In this document: positions 41,466 through 51,862 of the stretch, piece by piece
Layout: every line of letters starts with the position of its first letter
How positions within the stretch are numbered: the first letter of the stretch is position 1
Source: Mermis nigrescens
Lineage: Eukaryota > Nematoda > Enoplea > Mermithida > Mermithidae
Reading direction: 5' to 3'
Length of the DNA stretch: 64,000 nt
Assembly (NCBI GenBank): GCA_036768485.1
Contig: JAVLUZ010000731.1
Location: 164,001-228,000 of the forward strand
Translations under genes and position numbers: made by a program
The notes under the pieces: model-generated
What the model saw: the letters and a program-made list of their open reading frames with translations, nothing else
The model's database searches: none
Told to the model about the DNA's origin: nothing

Positions 41466-44095
41466 GTGTCCCAACTTGTCCACCAGTCCCAACATGTCCA
41501 CCGTCCCAACATGTCCACCGTCCCAACATGTCCACCAAGGCAGGTACCGTCAGCGCTACCGTTCCAACAGAGCTACTATCTAAACAAAGACACGGCAGAT
41601 ACACCACCCTCATTTTTTATGTACTTATTATACGTACGAGTCAAACACTAGTAGAGAAGTTAAAATGGCGCAAAAACTATGTTAATCGGTTTTGCTAAAT
41701 TGGTGTACAAATTATATTAATATCTAGTCAACTTCAATCAGTTTTAGAGAAAAAATTTTGATTTCCGCTTATTTTTAGCCTTAATTTTGCCCGCTTTCTG
41801 AAAAATTTTCCTTTTTTACTGCGTCGGGCCCCGAGCCCCGGCCTGGGACAGCAAATTAGATAGGTGGTTTGTACCGCTATGCTGCTCTGCCTGAATACAT
41901 GCGGCAAACAATGAAATCTGACATGTACTTCAATAACGTGCAAGAAGAAATGCAAAAACAATTTAAAAAGGCTCAAAATAATGAGACGTCTCAAACTAAA
42001 ATCTGTTCTAAAACGGAACTATCCCAGCAGATGAATCATGTAATCCATGTATGCTCTAATTCTTTCGTGCAAATTCTGGCCGGCCAAACCCGCTATTGCA
42101 TCCTGCAAAACCATTTTTGCTCTACGGATATTTTCGTCAACTTGAACGTAGCGTTGTTGTCTTTGACGCGGCGGCTCTTCATTCTGTAACTGTCTCAATC
42201 TGATCTATGAGCAGGAAGGACCATAGATTCACAGCATGACCGGGCTGAGTGAGTAACAGGTCAAGTGGGAGGGTCAAAATATGAGATCTTGGGGCATTAT
42301 GATGTTATTCGCTTTTAGTCCTCATTTTGTCTCCTTTTCCCCATCACAGAAAATTCTTTATGTTTCCCTTCTGGAGTCAAACCCCTTACGTGCATGTCTG
42401 ATAAGGTCTACACACGGCATCCGGAAGATTCGCCCCCAACATTCCGCCCCCAGCATTTTGCCCCCGGTATTTCACCCCCGACATTTCGCCCCCAGGTACG
42501 TTTCGCCCCCAGAACTTTCGCCCCCACACATTTCGCCCCCCGGATGTTTCGCTCCAAAACATTTCGCCCCTCGGTTGTTTCGCCCCCAGGAAGTTTTGTC
42601 TCACAGTGAATATGTATGTATCCGTGATTATCTAAATCAACCAAAAATCGTTAGAATGATTACCATGCATGCTTTGGATGTTAATAACATTTAGGTAGGT
42701 AGGTAAGAACCTACTGATTAAGCGTTTTATTTATTTTGCCACATCTATTGTGCTTGATTATGTTTCATAACACTCACTTGAAAACGGTTTGAGTGGTTAT
42801 ATTTTCATTTCACCCGACAAGTAGGTACCTACTTATTTCTTTCTGACAAATACGTATTCCTTATTTTTATTATTGTTTAAACGACCAACATATTCAAAAT
42901 AGCCTATAAAATGTCTCTTTGTGGTAATTTAGCATTTTTAAAGCATTTTCAGTCCATTTCGACAGTATTTTATAACTTTTAACACTACTTGAAATGATTC
43001 ATTTTTAGCGCTTTATGGGCAAAAAAGTGCATAAAAGTACAAATTCGGCGGAAAAATTGATTTTTTTGCTGCTTTTGGCGTCAAAAATGATGCAAAACAC
43101 GTCTCGTCAGCTCGAAATTGTCGGACAGTACCTGTCTGGTTGACCCCGCAGTATAGGGTATGCCCCCTCACTCCCTATGTGCATGTAGGCCCCTAACCCC
43201 ACAACAGTTTGTTGAACCCAGTCTCCGAATTATGGGAGAAAGTCTATCTTCTTGCCATTTTAAGCTCTTTTTCTGACCTTTTTGGCCTAAAATTGAAGGT
43301 GAGCTACCCCCTCCGCCTTTCCTTAAAAATGGTCAAAGACCCCTAAATTTTAGAGCCGTCACATGTGTGGCTATAAGTACCTCCTGATAATTGATCAAGT
43401 TTAGTGCAAACTGGGGGCATAACATGCGAGGGGCGAAATGTACGGGGGCGAAAATCCCGGGGGCGAAACGTACCCGGGGCGAAATGTTGGGTGCGAAATG
43501 TTGGGGGCAAAAAGTCGGGGGGAATTGTTGGGGGCGAATCTTCCGTAAACCGTCTACACACATAGGTATAAGATGAGATCCCTCGGGTCCCTATCTAATT
43601 TGCTGTCCCGGGCCGGGGCCCGGGGCCCGACGCAGTAAAAAAGGATAATTTTTCAGAAAGCGGGCAAAATTAAGGCTAAAAATAAGCGGAAATCAAAATT
43701 TTTTCTCTAAAACTGATTGAAGTTGACTAGATATTAATATAATTTGTACACCAATTTAGCAAAACCGATTAACATAGTTTTTGCGCCATTTTAACTTCTC
43801 TACTAGTGTTTGACTCGTACGTATAATAGGTACATAAAAAATGAGGGTGGTGTATCTGCCGTGTCTTTGTTTAGATAGTAGCTCTGTTGGAACGGTAGCG
43901 CTGACGGTACCTGCCTTGGTGGACATGTTGGGACGGTGGACTTGTTGGGACGGTGGACATGTTGCTACGGTGGACATGTTGCGACGGTGGACATGTTGGG
44001 ACGGTGGACATGTTGGGAATTTTGGTGGACATGTTGGGACGGTGGACATGTTGGGACGGTGGACAAGTTGGGACTGGTGGACATGTTGGGACGTT
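41466..44095. mobile_element. Fold-back element with mirrored minisatellites in both arms
   Basis: The left arm 41466-41862 and right arm 43590-44095 are near-identical inverted copies over about 390 bp, including GTACCGTCAGCGCTACCGTT and the GC-rich GGGACAGCAAATTAGATAG line. The outer ends are a GTCCCAACATGTCCACC minisatellite (about 4 units left, about 10 right, mirrored). Further in, a CGCCCCC-based minisatellite (42428-42605) is mirrored by GGGGGCGAAA units (43410-43545). About 540 bp in the left arm (41863-42400) has no partner. The structure resembles Foldback-type elements, whose arms also contain tandem repeats; no transposase is seen. Confidence 0.65.
42019..42204 (-). CDS. Unrecognised open frame in the unpaired part of the fold-back element
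   Basis: An open frame of 61 codons before a stop at 42019-42021. Its composition is protein-like and not repeat-derived: QNEEPPRQRQQRYVQVDE is followed by a helical stretch with AKMVLQDAIAGLAG and ERIRAYMDYMIHLLG. It is preceded by TCATAG at the upstream boundary, a possible splice acceptor, and contains internal ATGs. I recognise no family. It may be a captured exon or a transposon fragment. Confidence 0.3.
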   Translation of the reverse strand: MRLRQLQNEEPPRQRQQRYVQVDENIRRAKMVLQDAIAGLAGQNLHERIRAYMDYMIHLLG

Positions 44096-44464
44096 ACCCT
44101 GGCTGATGCCTCTTAAAAGCTTTTTATTTCTTCACATAAATAAAAATGTAATATGCTAATGAGTTTTTCGTTTGGCCTGTTGGGCAGGTACAAGTATATG
44201 TACGTAGGTTTGTGAAAATCAATGTAATGCATATGACTCATTCCTCGCTGCCTTACTTCCTGCGTTTTGCGGCATGCTTTTGGCCTGGAATGCTATATTT
44301 TTCTGCCGTTTCGTTCCTCTCGTAACTTAGTTTGGTCACTTCCCTTCATTCGACGATAATTTTGCTTTAATCTATAGTGTTTTCACACAAGTTTGGGCCC
44401 AACTTATCTAGCCTCCGTAATGCTTTTCATAGGGAATGCTTTACAGCACGGGCAGAGTAAGGTT

Positions 44465-45255
44465 TTTTGGTGAGATGGGCCTTTTTGGCGAGATGGGCGC
44501 TTTTGGTGAGATCGGCGTTTTTGGCGAGATGGGCTAGATGGTCGTTTTTGGCGAAGTGGGCGCTTTGGCGAGATTGGCGTTTTAGGCAGATGGGCTAGAT
44601 GGGCGTTTTCGGCGGAATGGGCGTTTTTGGCGAGATGGGCGCTTTTGGCGAGATCGGCGTTTTTGGCGTGATGGGCTAGATGGTCGTTTTTGGCGAAATG
44701 GGCGCTTTTGGCGAGATTGTCGTTTTAGGCGAGATGGGCTAGATGGGCGTTTTCGGCGAGATGGGCGTTTTTGGCGAGATCGGCGTTTTTGGCCACATGG
44801 GCTGGGCGTTTTTGGCGAAATGGGCGCTTTTGGCGAGATTGGCGTTTTAAGCGAGATGGGCTAGGTGGGCGTGTTTTGGCGAGATGGGCGTTTTTGGCGA
44901 GATGGGCTAGATGGGCATTTTTGGCGAGATGGGCACTTTTGGCGAGATGGGCGTTTTTGGCGAGATGGGCGCTTTTGGTGAGATAGGCGGTTTAGGCGAG
45001 ATGGGCTACATGGGCGTCTTCGGCAAGATGGGCGTTTTGGCGAGATGGGCGTTTTTGGCGAGATGGGCTAGATCGGCGTTTTTGGCGAAATAGGCGCTTT
45101 TGGCGAGATTGGCGTCTTTGGCGTGATGGGCTAGATTAGCGTTTTTGGCGAAATGGGTGCTTTTGGCGAGATGGGTGGTTTAGGCGAGGTAGGCTCGATG
45201 GGCGTTTTTGGCGAGATGGGCTAGATGAGCGCTTTCGGCGAGATGTGCGCTTTAG
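44465..45255. repeat. Minisatellite, GGCGAGATGGGCGTTTTT-type unit, about 800 bp
   Basis: About 40 units of 18-20 bp. The motif GGCGAGATGGGC alternates with inserted CTAGAT steps, giving a higher-order pattern of roughly 80-100 bp. Long open frames with no stops in it are a by-product of the repeat. Confidence 0.9.
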
Positions 45256-45534
45256 GTTCACCAACCTAATTCTTGGAGGGGTCCGTCGGGCTCAATGGAA
45301 CTATGTAGCTGTATGTATCTTTTGTATTTGAATATGTTTTACACACGATTATACTTTTACAAATCAACCGGCACTTTTTGCAATTTTCTGTAAAAACCGA
45401 TTTTTCCTAACGTGGCGTCGTGGCGTATTTGGCGTTTTGGCGTTTCTGCATTACTACCTATCTTATCATATCAATTCCCTTGGCGTTTTCCAAATTTTCA
45501 TCCCAACTTGTAAAAGTCGACCTAAGCAGCTATG

Positions 45535-45625
45535 TATATGTCGATCTAAGCGGGAGTAATATCGACCTAAGCGGGTGTGATACCGACCTAAGCGGGAGTA
45601 ATACCGACCTAAGCAGCCTGATTTG
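45535..45625. repeat. Short tandem repeat, unit near CGACCTAAGCGGGAGTAATAC
   Basis: Four units of 21 bp with few substitutions. Confidence 0.8.
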
Positions 45626-46349
45626 CATAGTATGCAAATTAGGCAAATTTGCATATTGCAAACTTGGTTCAGGGCATGTCTTGGGTTCATAGTGCTGCTC
45701 CTGATGATTAGAAGCCCAAAAAGCGCTGTTTGAGGCTTCAGATTGGTGTCAGGGGATGATCTAAGCCTAAGCCAAAGATGGGGCAAAAATTTCTTCGCTC
45801 GCTTCGCTCGCTCCGCAATTTTCGCCCCATCTGACTCGCTGGCACCAATTTGAAGGCACATAACTAAGCCTAAGCCTAAGCCAGTGCTAAGCTCAACTTA
45901 ATGATTAGAAAACATGTTGTTTACACCACTCACTATTCTTCTAATCCTCCAGTTCGTCGGGTCTTTGTCACAATTATCAATTAGCGAAGTGCGATTGGAG
46001 CATCAAGATGAGTGCAAATCAGTAGTAGTATAGATTTTCGGGCGCGGATAAAAAACCGGAACGTTCTAGCTGCTAATCTGTTGAAAATATGATATAGTTA
46101 AGGGGCAGCAGAATTAGTGGTATCAGCCGAAATTGACGAATCCACGGACTTTCTATATGGGTATACTCGAATTCTCAAAGAATGCATGATCGCAAAAGCA
46201 CACTCAAAGTCGTCCTCCGTCGATGCTTTCCGCTTCTTCACTGATACATGTGCCCACCACAGCGATTCCTTACACATTCACCTGTAACTTTACGAATCGA
46301 TACATAAACCGCAAAACTGGTCTTAAACTTAAACTGGACAACGTTGACA
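45626..46349. other. No gene found
   Basis: Contains a simple GCTCGCTTCGCTCGCTCCGC run near 45798-45815 and scattered CCTAAGC repeats, but no supported gene. Confidence 0.4.
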
Positions 46350-46620
46350 CCACACCTGGGCGTGGGGGGGGGTTTTGGGGGGTATGCACCCCCCAGAAAC
46401 CAAAATACCCCCCCCCCAGAAATCAAAATACCCCCCCAGAATTCAATTTTTGAAAATTTTTTTCGGTTTTTTCGCAATTTTTTGATGCCAATGGATAGTG
46501 CTCGATGAGAAACGTCGAAAAATGGTGTTTTTATCGCCCTACCACCATTTTTAAGGCCATTTTTTGACCTTCAAAAAAAATCTTGCACCCCCCAGAATTT
46601 CTCTTGCTGCCCACGTATGG
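46350..46620 (-). repeat. Family A dispersed repeat copy
   Basis: Starts CCACACCTGGGCGTGGGGGG and ends GCTGCCCACGTATGG; one of the best preserved copies. Its ends form a short imperfect terminal inverted repeat. Confidence 0.75.
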
Positions 46621-47761
46621 TTGACTGACACTACAACTTTGTTTAGCTGAATTCCGTTTTCTTACGGACTAATAATTCAAGTAAGTAATCTCTACTATGG
46701 TCTACATTCCGTTGTCTAAAAGAATATTAATCCGAATTAGCTATTGCACTTGTACTGCAGATACGATAACAACGTATAAAGCTACTCGCCGATCAGTGAA
46801 TGTTGCTAAAGTGAAATTAAGTGCTCTAGCTTTTTATGCTCCTCAACACGTTTGTGCCACAAGCTCTCTCGTATACTTATGCAAATCACTGTGGTCGACT
46901 CATTTCTTATTTTAAATCCAATGATCTTGCAACAATTGTTCTCATGCAGGCATCTTCGCATTCTAATCTTGATGGATATCATATTTCTTGTTCGTCAAAT
47001 CATTCTTATTTTGATTCGTTTCGCTAACAATGAAAACGATAATCAATTCTGACATTTCTTATCACATTCTGCTAACTGAAGTGTACATTCGTAGGTACAC
47101 TTTCTTTAATTAGGGTTCATCAGCGGCTTATGATTTTCTTGAGTGCATAGATCTTTGCATGAAGATAACGAGTTGTCGTATTTTTTCTCATGGTTCATCT
47201 GATATATTTATCTAGTGATCGATGTGGTGCAACATTTTCGAGCTAACTCTAAAAACGGCTGTACTTATACGCATTCTCGCCTACATATCAATATGCTTAA
47301 TGATAGTTGACCTTGTTCGGGGCGTTTTAGGGCCTTTAAGCTACATAAGTACGTACACGTACATACCTAGTACCTACCTACTGTAACTACATTATGGCTA
47401 ATGTTTGGGTTAATGTGTTCCTACGTGTGCGTATGCCTGATATTAGCCTATGTAGCTCTTTGCACTGCCTGCAATAGCGCGTAAAAGCACAGTTGACCTT
47501 GTGCGGGACGTTTTATGGCCTTTAACCTACATAACATCAGTACGTACACTTACAGCCTGCCATAGCGCGTACCTACTTGTAACGTTATTTCGTATTCCAC
47601 GCGCTTTACGGGCAATCAAAAACGCCACATTTCGGCTGGCGGTTTTACGGAGGCTAGATAAGTTGGGCGCAAGTTTGGGCATAAATTTTAAAAACGATCT
47701 CGGACAATAGCTGAAAGATTGTGATTTTTGCACTGATCTGATATATAATTATCGTGTTTTG
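46621..47761. other. No gene found; contains a diverged ~200-bp direct repeat
   Basis: TTGACCTTGTTCGGGGCGTT near 47308 and TTGACCTTGTGCGGGACGTT near 47493 begin two related copies, each followed by CCTTTAA(G/C)CTACATAA and GTACGTACAC. A segment at 47645-47680 is the inverse of 44398-44432 (CCCAACTTATCTAGCCTCCG). Confidence 0.5.
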
Positions 47762-47908
47762 GACAAGAACTTAGTTCAAACTAAGTTCTTTTTGAAAAAC
47801 AAGAACTTAGTTCAAACTAAGTTCTTTTTTCGAAAAACTTAGTTCCCGCCTCTAGTTCTAAGTTCCAAGAAGTAGGAACTTAGTTCAGAACTAAGTTCGA
47901 AAGTTCTT
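47762..47908. repeat. Array of palindromic GAACTTAGTTC-type units (right copy)
   Basis: AAGAACTTAGTTCAAACTAA occurs twice, followed by degenerate AACTTAGTTCAGAACTAAG units. It matches the array at 41137-41280. Confidence 0.7.
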
Positions 47909-49204
47909 TTTTCCTGAAGTTTCGCCAACACTACCTTTGATGTGGTTTTCGAAAAACAATATGTGCTGCAGTTGCCGGATATCATGCCCGCTTAAAACGT
48001 ACTAATTAGGTTTTAAACGCGACTGCAGCGCCTTCTCTCCAATATACAAATGACGTGTTACATTCTAATCACGAAATGTAACATTGATGCACGTAAACAC
48101 TCCGATATGGATACAGGCTTAGCAGGTCATCAATACGACAACAATAAAAGAAAAGAAAGGAAACACGGTACGGGAGTATATTGAAAAATATTACGTCCAC
48201 ACTAAGAAAAACGAAATATCGTGCACGAACAGCTAGTTTTAAGAACAACTTGAAGTTATAGACAAATGTTAGTTTATAGATCTTGCGAAATTTCGAAAAT
48301 AAGTTCTGTTTATATCATTTCTTAGTTCAAATATTTTTTTATAATTTGTGATAATTCCGGGCTCTATGTATTCAATAAAATTTTGCACCTATTAATCATA
48401 TTACCTTTTTTCTCAACAACAATGTAAAAACCAACTAAGCTCTGAAAAACCTGTCACATATCACGAAATTTTGTCTGTAATCTGAAAGGAGATACAAAGT
48501 CAAAGAAAACGTAAAAATCTCAGTCTTCTATACAGCAGCTTAGAATTTACAATTTCAAATTTAAAGAATTTTAAAGATTTATTAACTCCTAATACATTCG
48601 AGCTTCTGCCTGCGAATCTCCAGCTTCGTAACATAAATATTTCCATGCTTTCTGTCAATGAGTTACTTCTCTCTAGCATTATTCTAGAACATATCTCGAA
48701 AGAAAATCATACACGGTGGGTAAAAAACAAACTGTTTGATGATCCTTATAAGCAGGCACGTGCTAGCCGGCCGTCCTATTCGGAGGGGACCAACACCAAC
48801 TTTTTTGGGGGACCTTGACCCAAAAAAGCCAAAAATAGCACAAAATAACGTTTAAAAAGTCCTATTCTTCTAACTTTTTCTGAATTTTGTGGGGTTCGGA
48901 AACCCTCGGCTTACTGTCACTAAAAATTCTTGGAATTTATGCGCAAGGTTATGCGAAACAGACTATAATACTTAAGCAGCTCTTCCTTCAACAAGATTTG
49001 CCACAATCCAACATTAACCCTCCGTTTACCATCACGTTTTTGCAGTCGAAGTGCACCATCATGGCGTAAAGCTATGCCTTCTTAACATTCTCTGACAGCT
49101 ATTTCTTTCATTTCAGTGCAATTTTTTATGCTCATTCTGAATATGTATGTTATTTTCTAGAGAAAATTATTTTTGGAAGAGGTATAAATAAAAACTATCA
49201 CAAT
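47909..49204. other. No gene found
   Basis: AT-rich. Includes an inverted relative (about 48770-48900) of the repeat at 36495-36660. No exon recognised. Confidence 0.4.
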
Positions 49205-49465
49205 CACACCTGGGCGTGGGGTTTGGGGGGTATGCACCCCCCAGAAACCAAAATACCCCCCCCCCAGAAATCAAAATACCCCCCCCAGAATTCAATTTTT
49301 GAAAATTTTTTCGTTTTTTTCGCAATTTTTTGATGCCAATGGATAGTGCTTGATGAGAAACGTCGAAAAATGGTGTTTTTATCGCCATACCACCATTTTT
49401 AAGGCCATTTTCGACCTTCAAAAAAATCTTGCACCCCCCCAGAATTTTCTTGCTGCCCACGTATG
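49205..49465 (-). repeat. Family A dispersed repeat copy
   Basis: Starts CACACCTGGGCGTGGGG and ends TTGCTGCCCACGTATG; closely similar to the copy at 46350-46620. Confidence 0.75.
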
Positions 49466-51798
49466 TTCGGAACCCCCTTTCCCCAGAAATGCGTGTCTGC
49501 GTATAAGATCTCAGATAGTTGACTAAATCAGACACAGCTTGTTTTATCTATAAGAGCCTTTGACCTATGCAGGAATGTATTAAAGTTACAGTCAAGCTGA
49601 ATAAGTGCTATTCGCTCATTTAAAGGAGAATTGTTAAACGTGATTAGTTTTGTACACATATCAAAATTATTAGCTCTATTTTTATCTCAATTTTTATTAA
49701 GTTGTTTGCATCTTCCGGACACAGCGAAATAACAATGCTTATCACAGGTTATCAACTTAATGAAAAGTTGATACTTTCTATCACTGAAGTAAGCCGCATT
49801 TCGAGGCGATTCGTTTTTTTTGCCACAAAATTTTCGATACAAACGCAAGAGATTTTTATTCACAACTCCAAAAAATTGGAAAAAAAGATGCTATTTTGAA
49901 GGGCGATTTGCAATTCGGAATAATGAACCAAAAATTTATATTCCAATTGTTTTAGCGTATATTTCATGTCAAAGCCGATAAATGAATATTAATTATACCT
50001 TTGCTTGAAATATATGCATCTTTCTGCGTTTCTGAGGATGCGCTTTTTTTGCAAAAGCGAAAAATTAATTTATAAAAAATGATGATAATAATATCAGATT
50101 ACGTAGACAAGCGGCGTATTGACGCAAAGTGCCGAAAAAACGATAATTATAGAGCCAAAAGCCGCTTGACGCGTAGAAAGCGTTTTAAGCTTTCGTAAAA
50201 ATCCAGGAATTTTCGCGTGTAAAGTTTCGGCATGACGTTATAACTTATAGCCGATTTCGGTGGTGTTTTCGCGGCTTGTTAACAACTTTGATGCCGCAAA
50301 CAATAGTGGTTTTGAATTGAAGAGGAAGGAATGCTCCAGAGGGCACTTTTTTGTTTTCTTGATTTTCGTATTACTTATCGGATGGGACTGTAAAGAGTGT
50401 GAAAATCAGGGTGAGTTAAAAAACACATTTTGGTGGAGTTTTCGACTTGTTTATGTCTGTTAACAAGTCCGGTTATGAGTCATAAAAAATATTATCTAAT
50501 AAAAATGTACCACGGCTTAAGGACTAAACTTTCACCCGGCTGGCTGTCGTCTGTTGCACACTATTTGGCTCTTAAACCTCATCATGCTTTGGCACTGTGG
50601 GTTAGTTTTGCTCTTAAGGAGCTGTGAGAGCGTAACCGGTAGCCTTACGCAAGAAAAATATGTAGGTATACCATGGGACGGAGTCGAACTCCGTATTTCT
50701 TGCTGTGAAGCGAGTGGTAATACCGATAGACCACGTGGGGAAGCAGCGCCGATGTTTATATTATTATGTGCGTAGCTCATTGCATAATTAGTGAATCAAT
50801 TGACGGCGAGAGGCGGACACTAAGAAATTGCTCTTGATTGGCTGAATTTTAAAAACTTTCGAATTACCATACTGTAGAAAAGTCAAGAATTTTGAAAGAC
50901 TACATACTATATATAATGGGTATTACTTATACAATCTAGATAAAAAAAATTGTACACAAAGATTAGTTCTCATCACTAAAGCGACCAGCTACAAAAGTAA
51001 TTTCTAGTGAGCCTACTTTACTACAATTTTGCATAGTAAAGCTGCAAATGCTTATCTACGCTATGCACAATATCGTGGTTGATGCTTAAGTTTAAATCGC
51101 TTTTGAAATCTGCATACATTGACTCAAAAATAGCGGTCCATGCGCAAGGTTTCGAGCATGCTACAGCACCAAATATAAATCGAGTTAAACCATATACGTA
51201 ATTGATTACACTTGGGTTAAATTGACGAAAAATCATGATGGTAGGTGCAGTTAGCTTGTCACTGTATTTTTACTGCAAACCAGATTTTAGCATTCTCCGT
51301 GAGCGCTAAGACATCTGTTCGCGCGCAGGATTTCATCGAAAGAAACACACTTTCACGTGTAACGATAACTTAAAAATTTACACCACATGTAGTAATAACC
51401 AGTTCTCTACAATAATCGAGCGAATCCGCAAGATTTACATTTTTAGCTAGCTGTTTTGAATTAAAACGCCGGGAGCTTTATATATTACAATTTAAAGTAA
51501 AGTAGTGCAGCTGTTAAAAGTAGTTTAAACTATAAGTAAATCAACACATTTCGGCAATCAGGTAAGGCTCTCTTTTCCATACAGTATATGCAGTGTGACG
51601 CAGGCAAATGAATGTAAGTATAAATAATAAATGGCACGTACACATCAAATACAGTACACATTAGAACACTTGCATAGTGTAAACAAACAAAACGTCGAAC
51701 TATGAAAAAATGATTAATTAAATAAATAAACTACAAAATTAGTCACTGTATGACAAAATACGACAAAATACAACCTGCAAGCACAAACAAGACAAATT
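49466..51798. other. Intergenic DNA downstream of the ABCD gene; only a tRNA-like relic
   Basis: No gene is supported. A degenerate family B core (GACGCAAAGTGCC) is at 50121-50133. The only RNA-like feature is the entry at 50673-50741. Confidence 0.45.
50673..50741 (-). other. tRNA-like sequence, probably a pseudogene
   Basis: On the minus strand, CACGTGGTCTATCGGTATTA resembles the D-arm/A box of Glu-type tRNAs. ACGGAGTTCGACTCCGT forms a perfect 5-bp T-stem with a standard loop. The anticodon arm (CTCGC-TTCACA-GCAAG) has one mismatch and a 6-base loop, and the acceptor stem does not pair. A decayed tRNA or SINE-like copy is more likely than a working gene. Confidence 0.45.
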
Positions 51799-51862
51799 TC
51801 ACAGCGTTGACAAGGCGCAATTTCCTTGGCCATCAAATCGCAGAATATGAGTATGGTATTTC
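51799..51862 (-). CDS. ABCD terminal exon
   Basis: 64 bp, acceptor TTTGCAG|GAAATACC, stop TGA at 51799-51801. Encodes [20 protein letters not shown]. Confidence 0.82.

Noticed and set aside
42281..42694. Open frame of 137 codons rich in FAPR repeats, and opposite-strand frames
   Set aside because: Produced by the CGCCCCC minisatellite; the mirrored array at 43.4 kb gives the same peptides on the other strand.
43915..44095. Regular repeats that look like a CRISPR array
   Set aside because: The units are directly adjacent without unique spacers, are mirrored in the other arm of a fold-back, and lie in animal nuclear DNA.
44771..45093. Open frames of 60-71 codons
   Set aside because: They are translations of the GATGGGCG minisatellite, present in several frames, with no protein-like composition.
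45466..45861. Open frame of 131 codons on the minus strand
   Set aside because: Runs through short tandem repeats and simple GCTCGCTTCGCTC sequence; composition is not protein-like.
50260..50409. Plus-strand open frame with a hydrophobic stretch ending at a GTGAGT donor
   Set aside because: No in-frame ATG, no acceptor or partner exon found, and no recognised domain.
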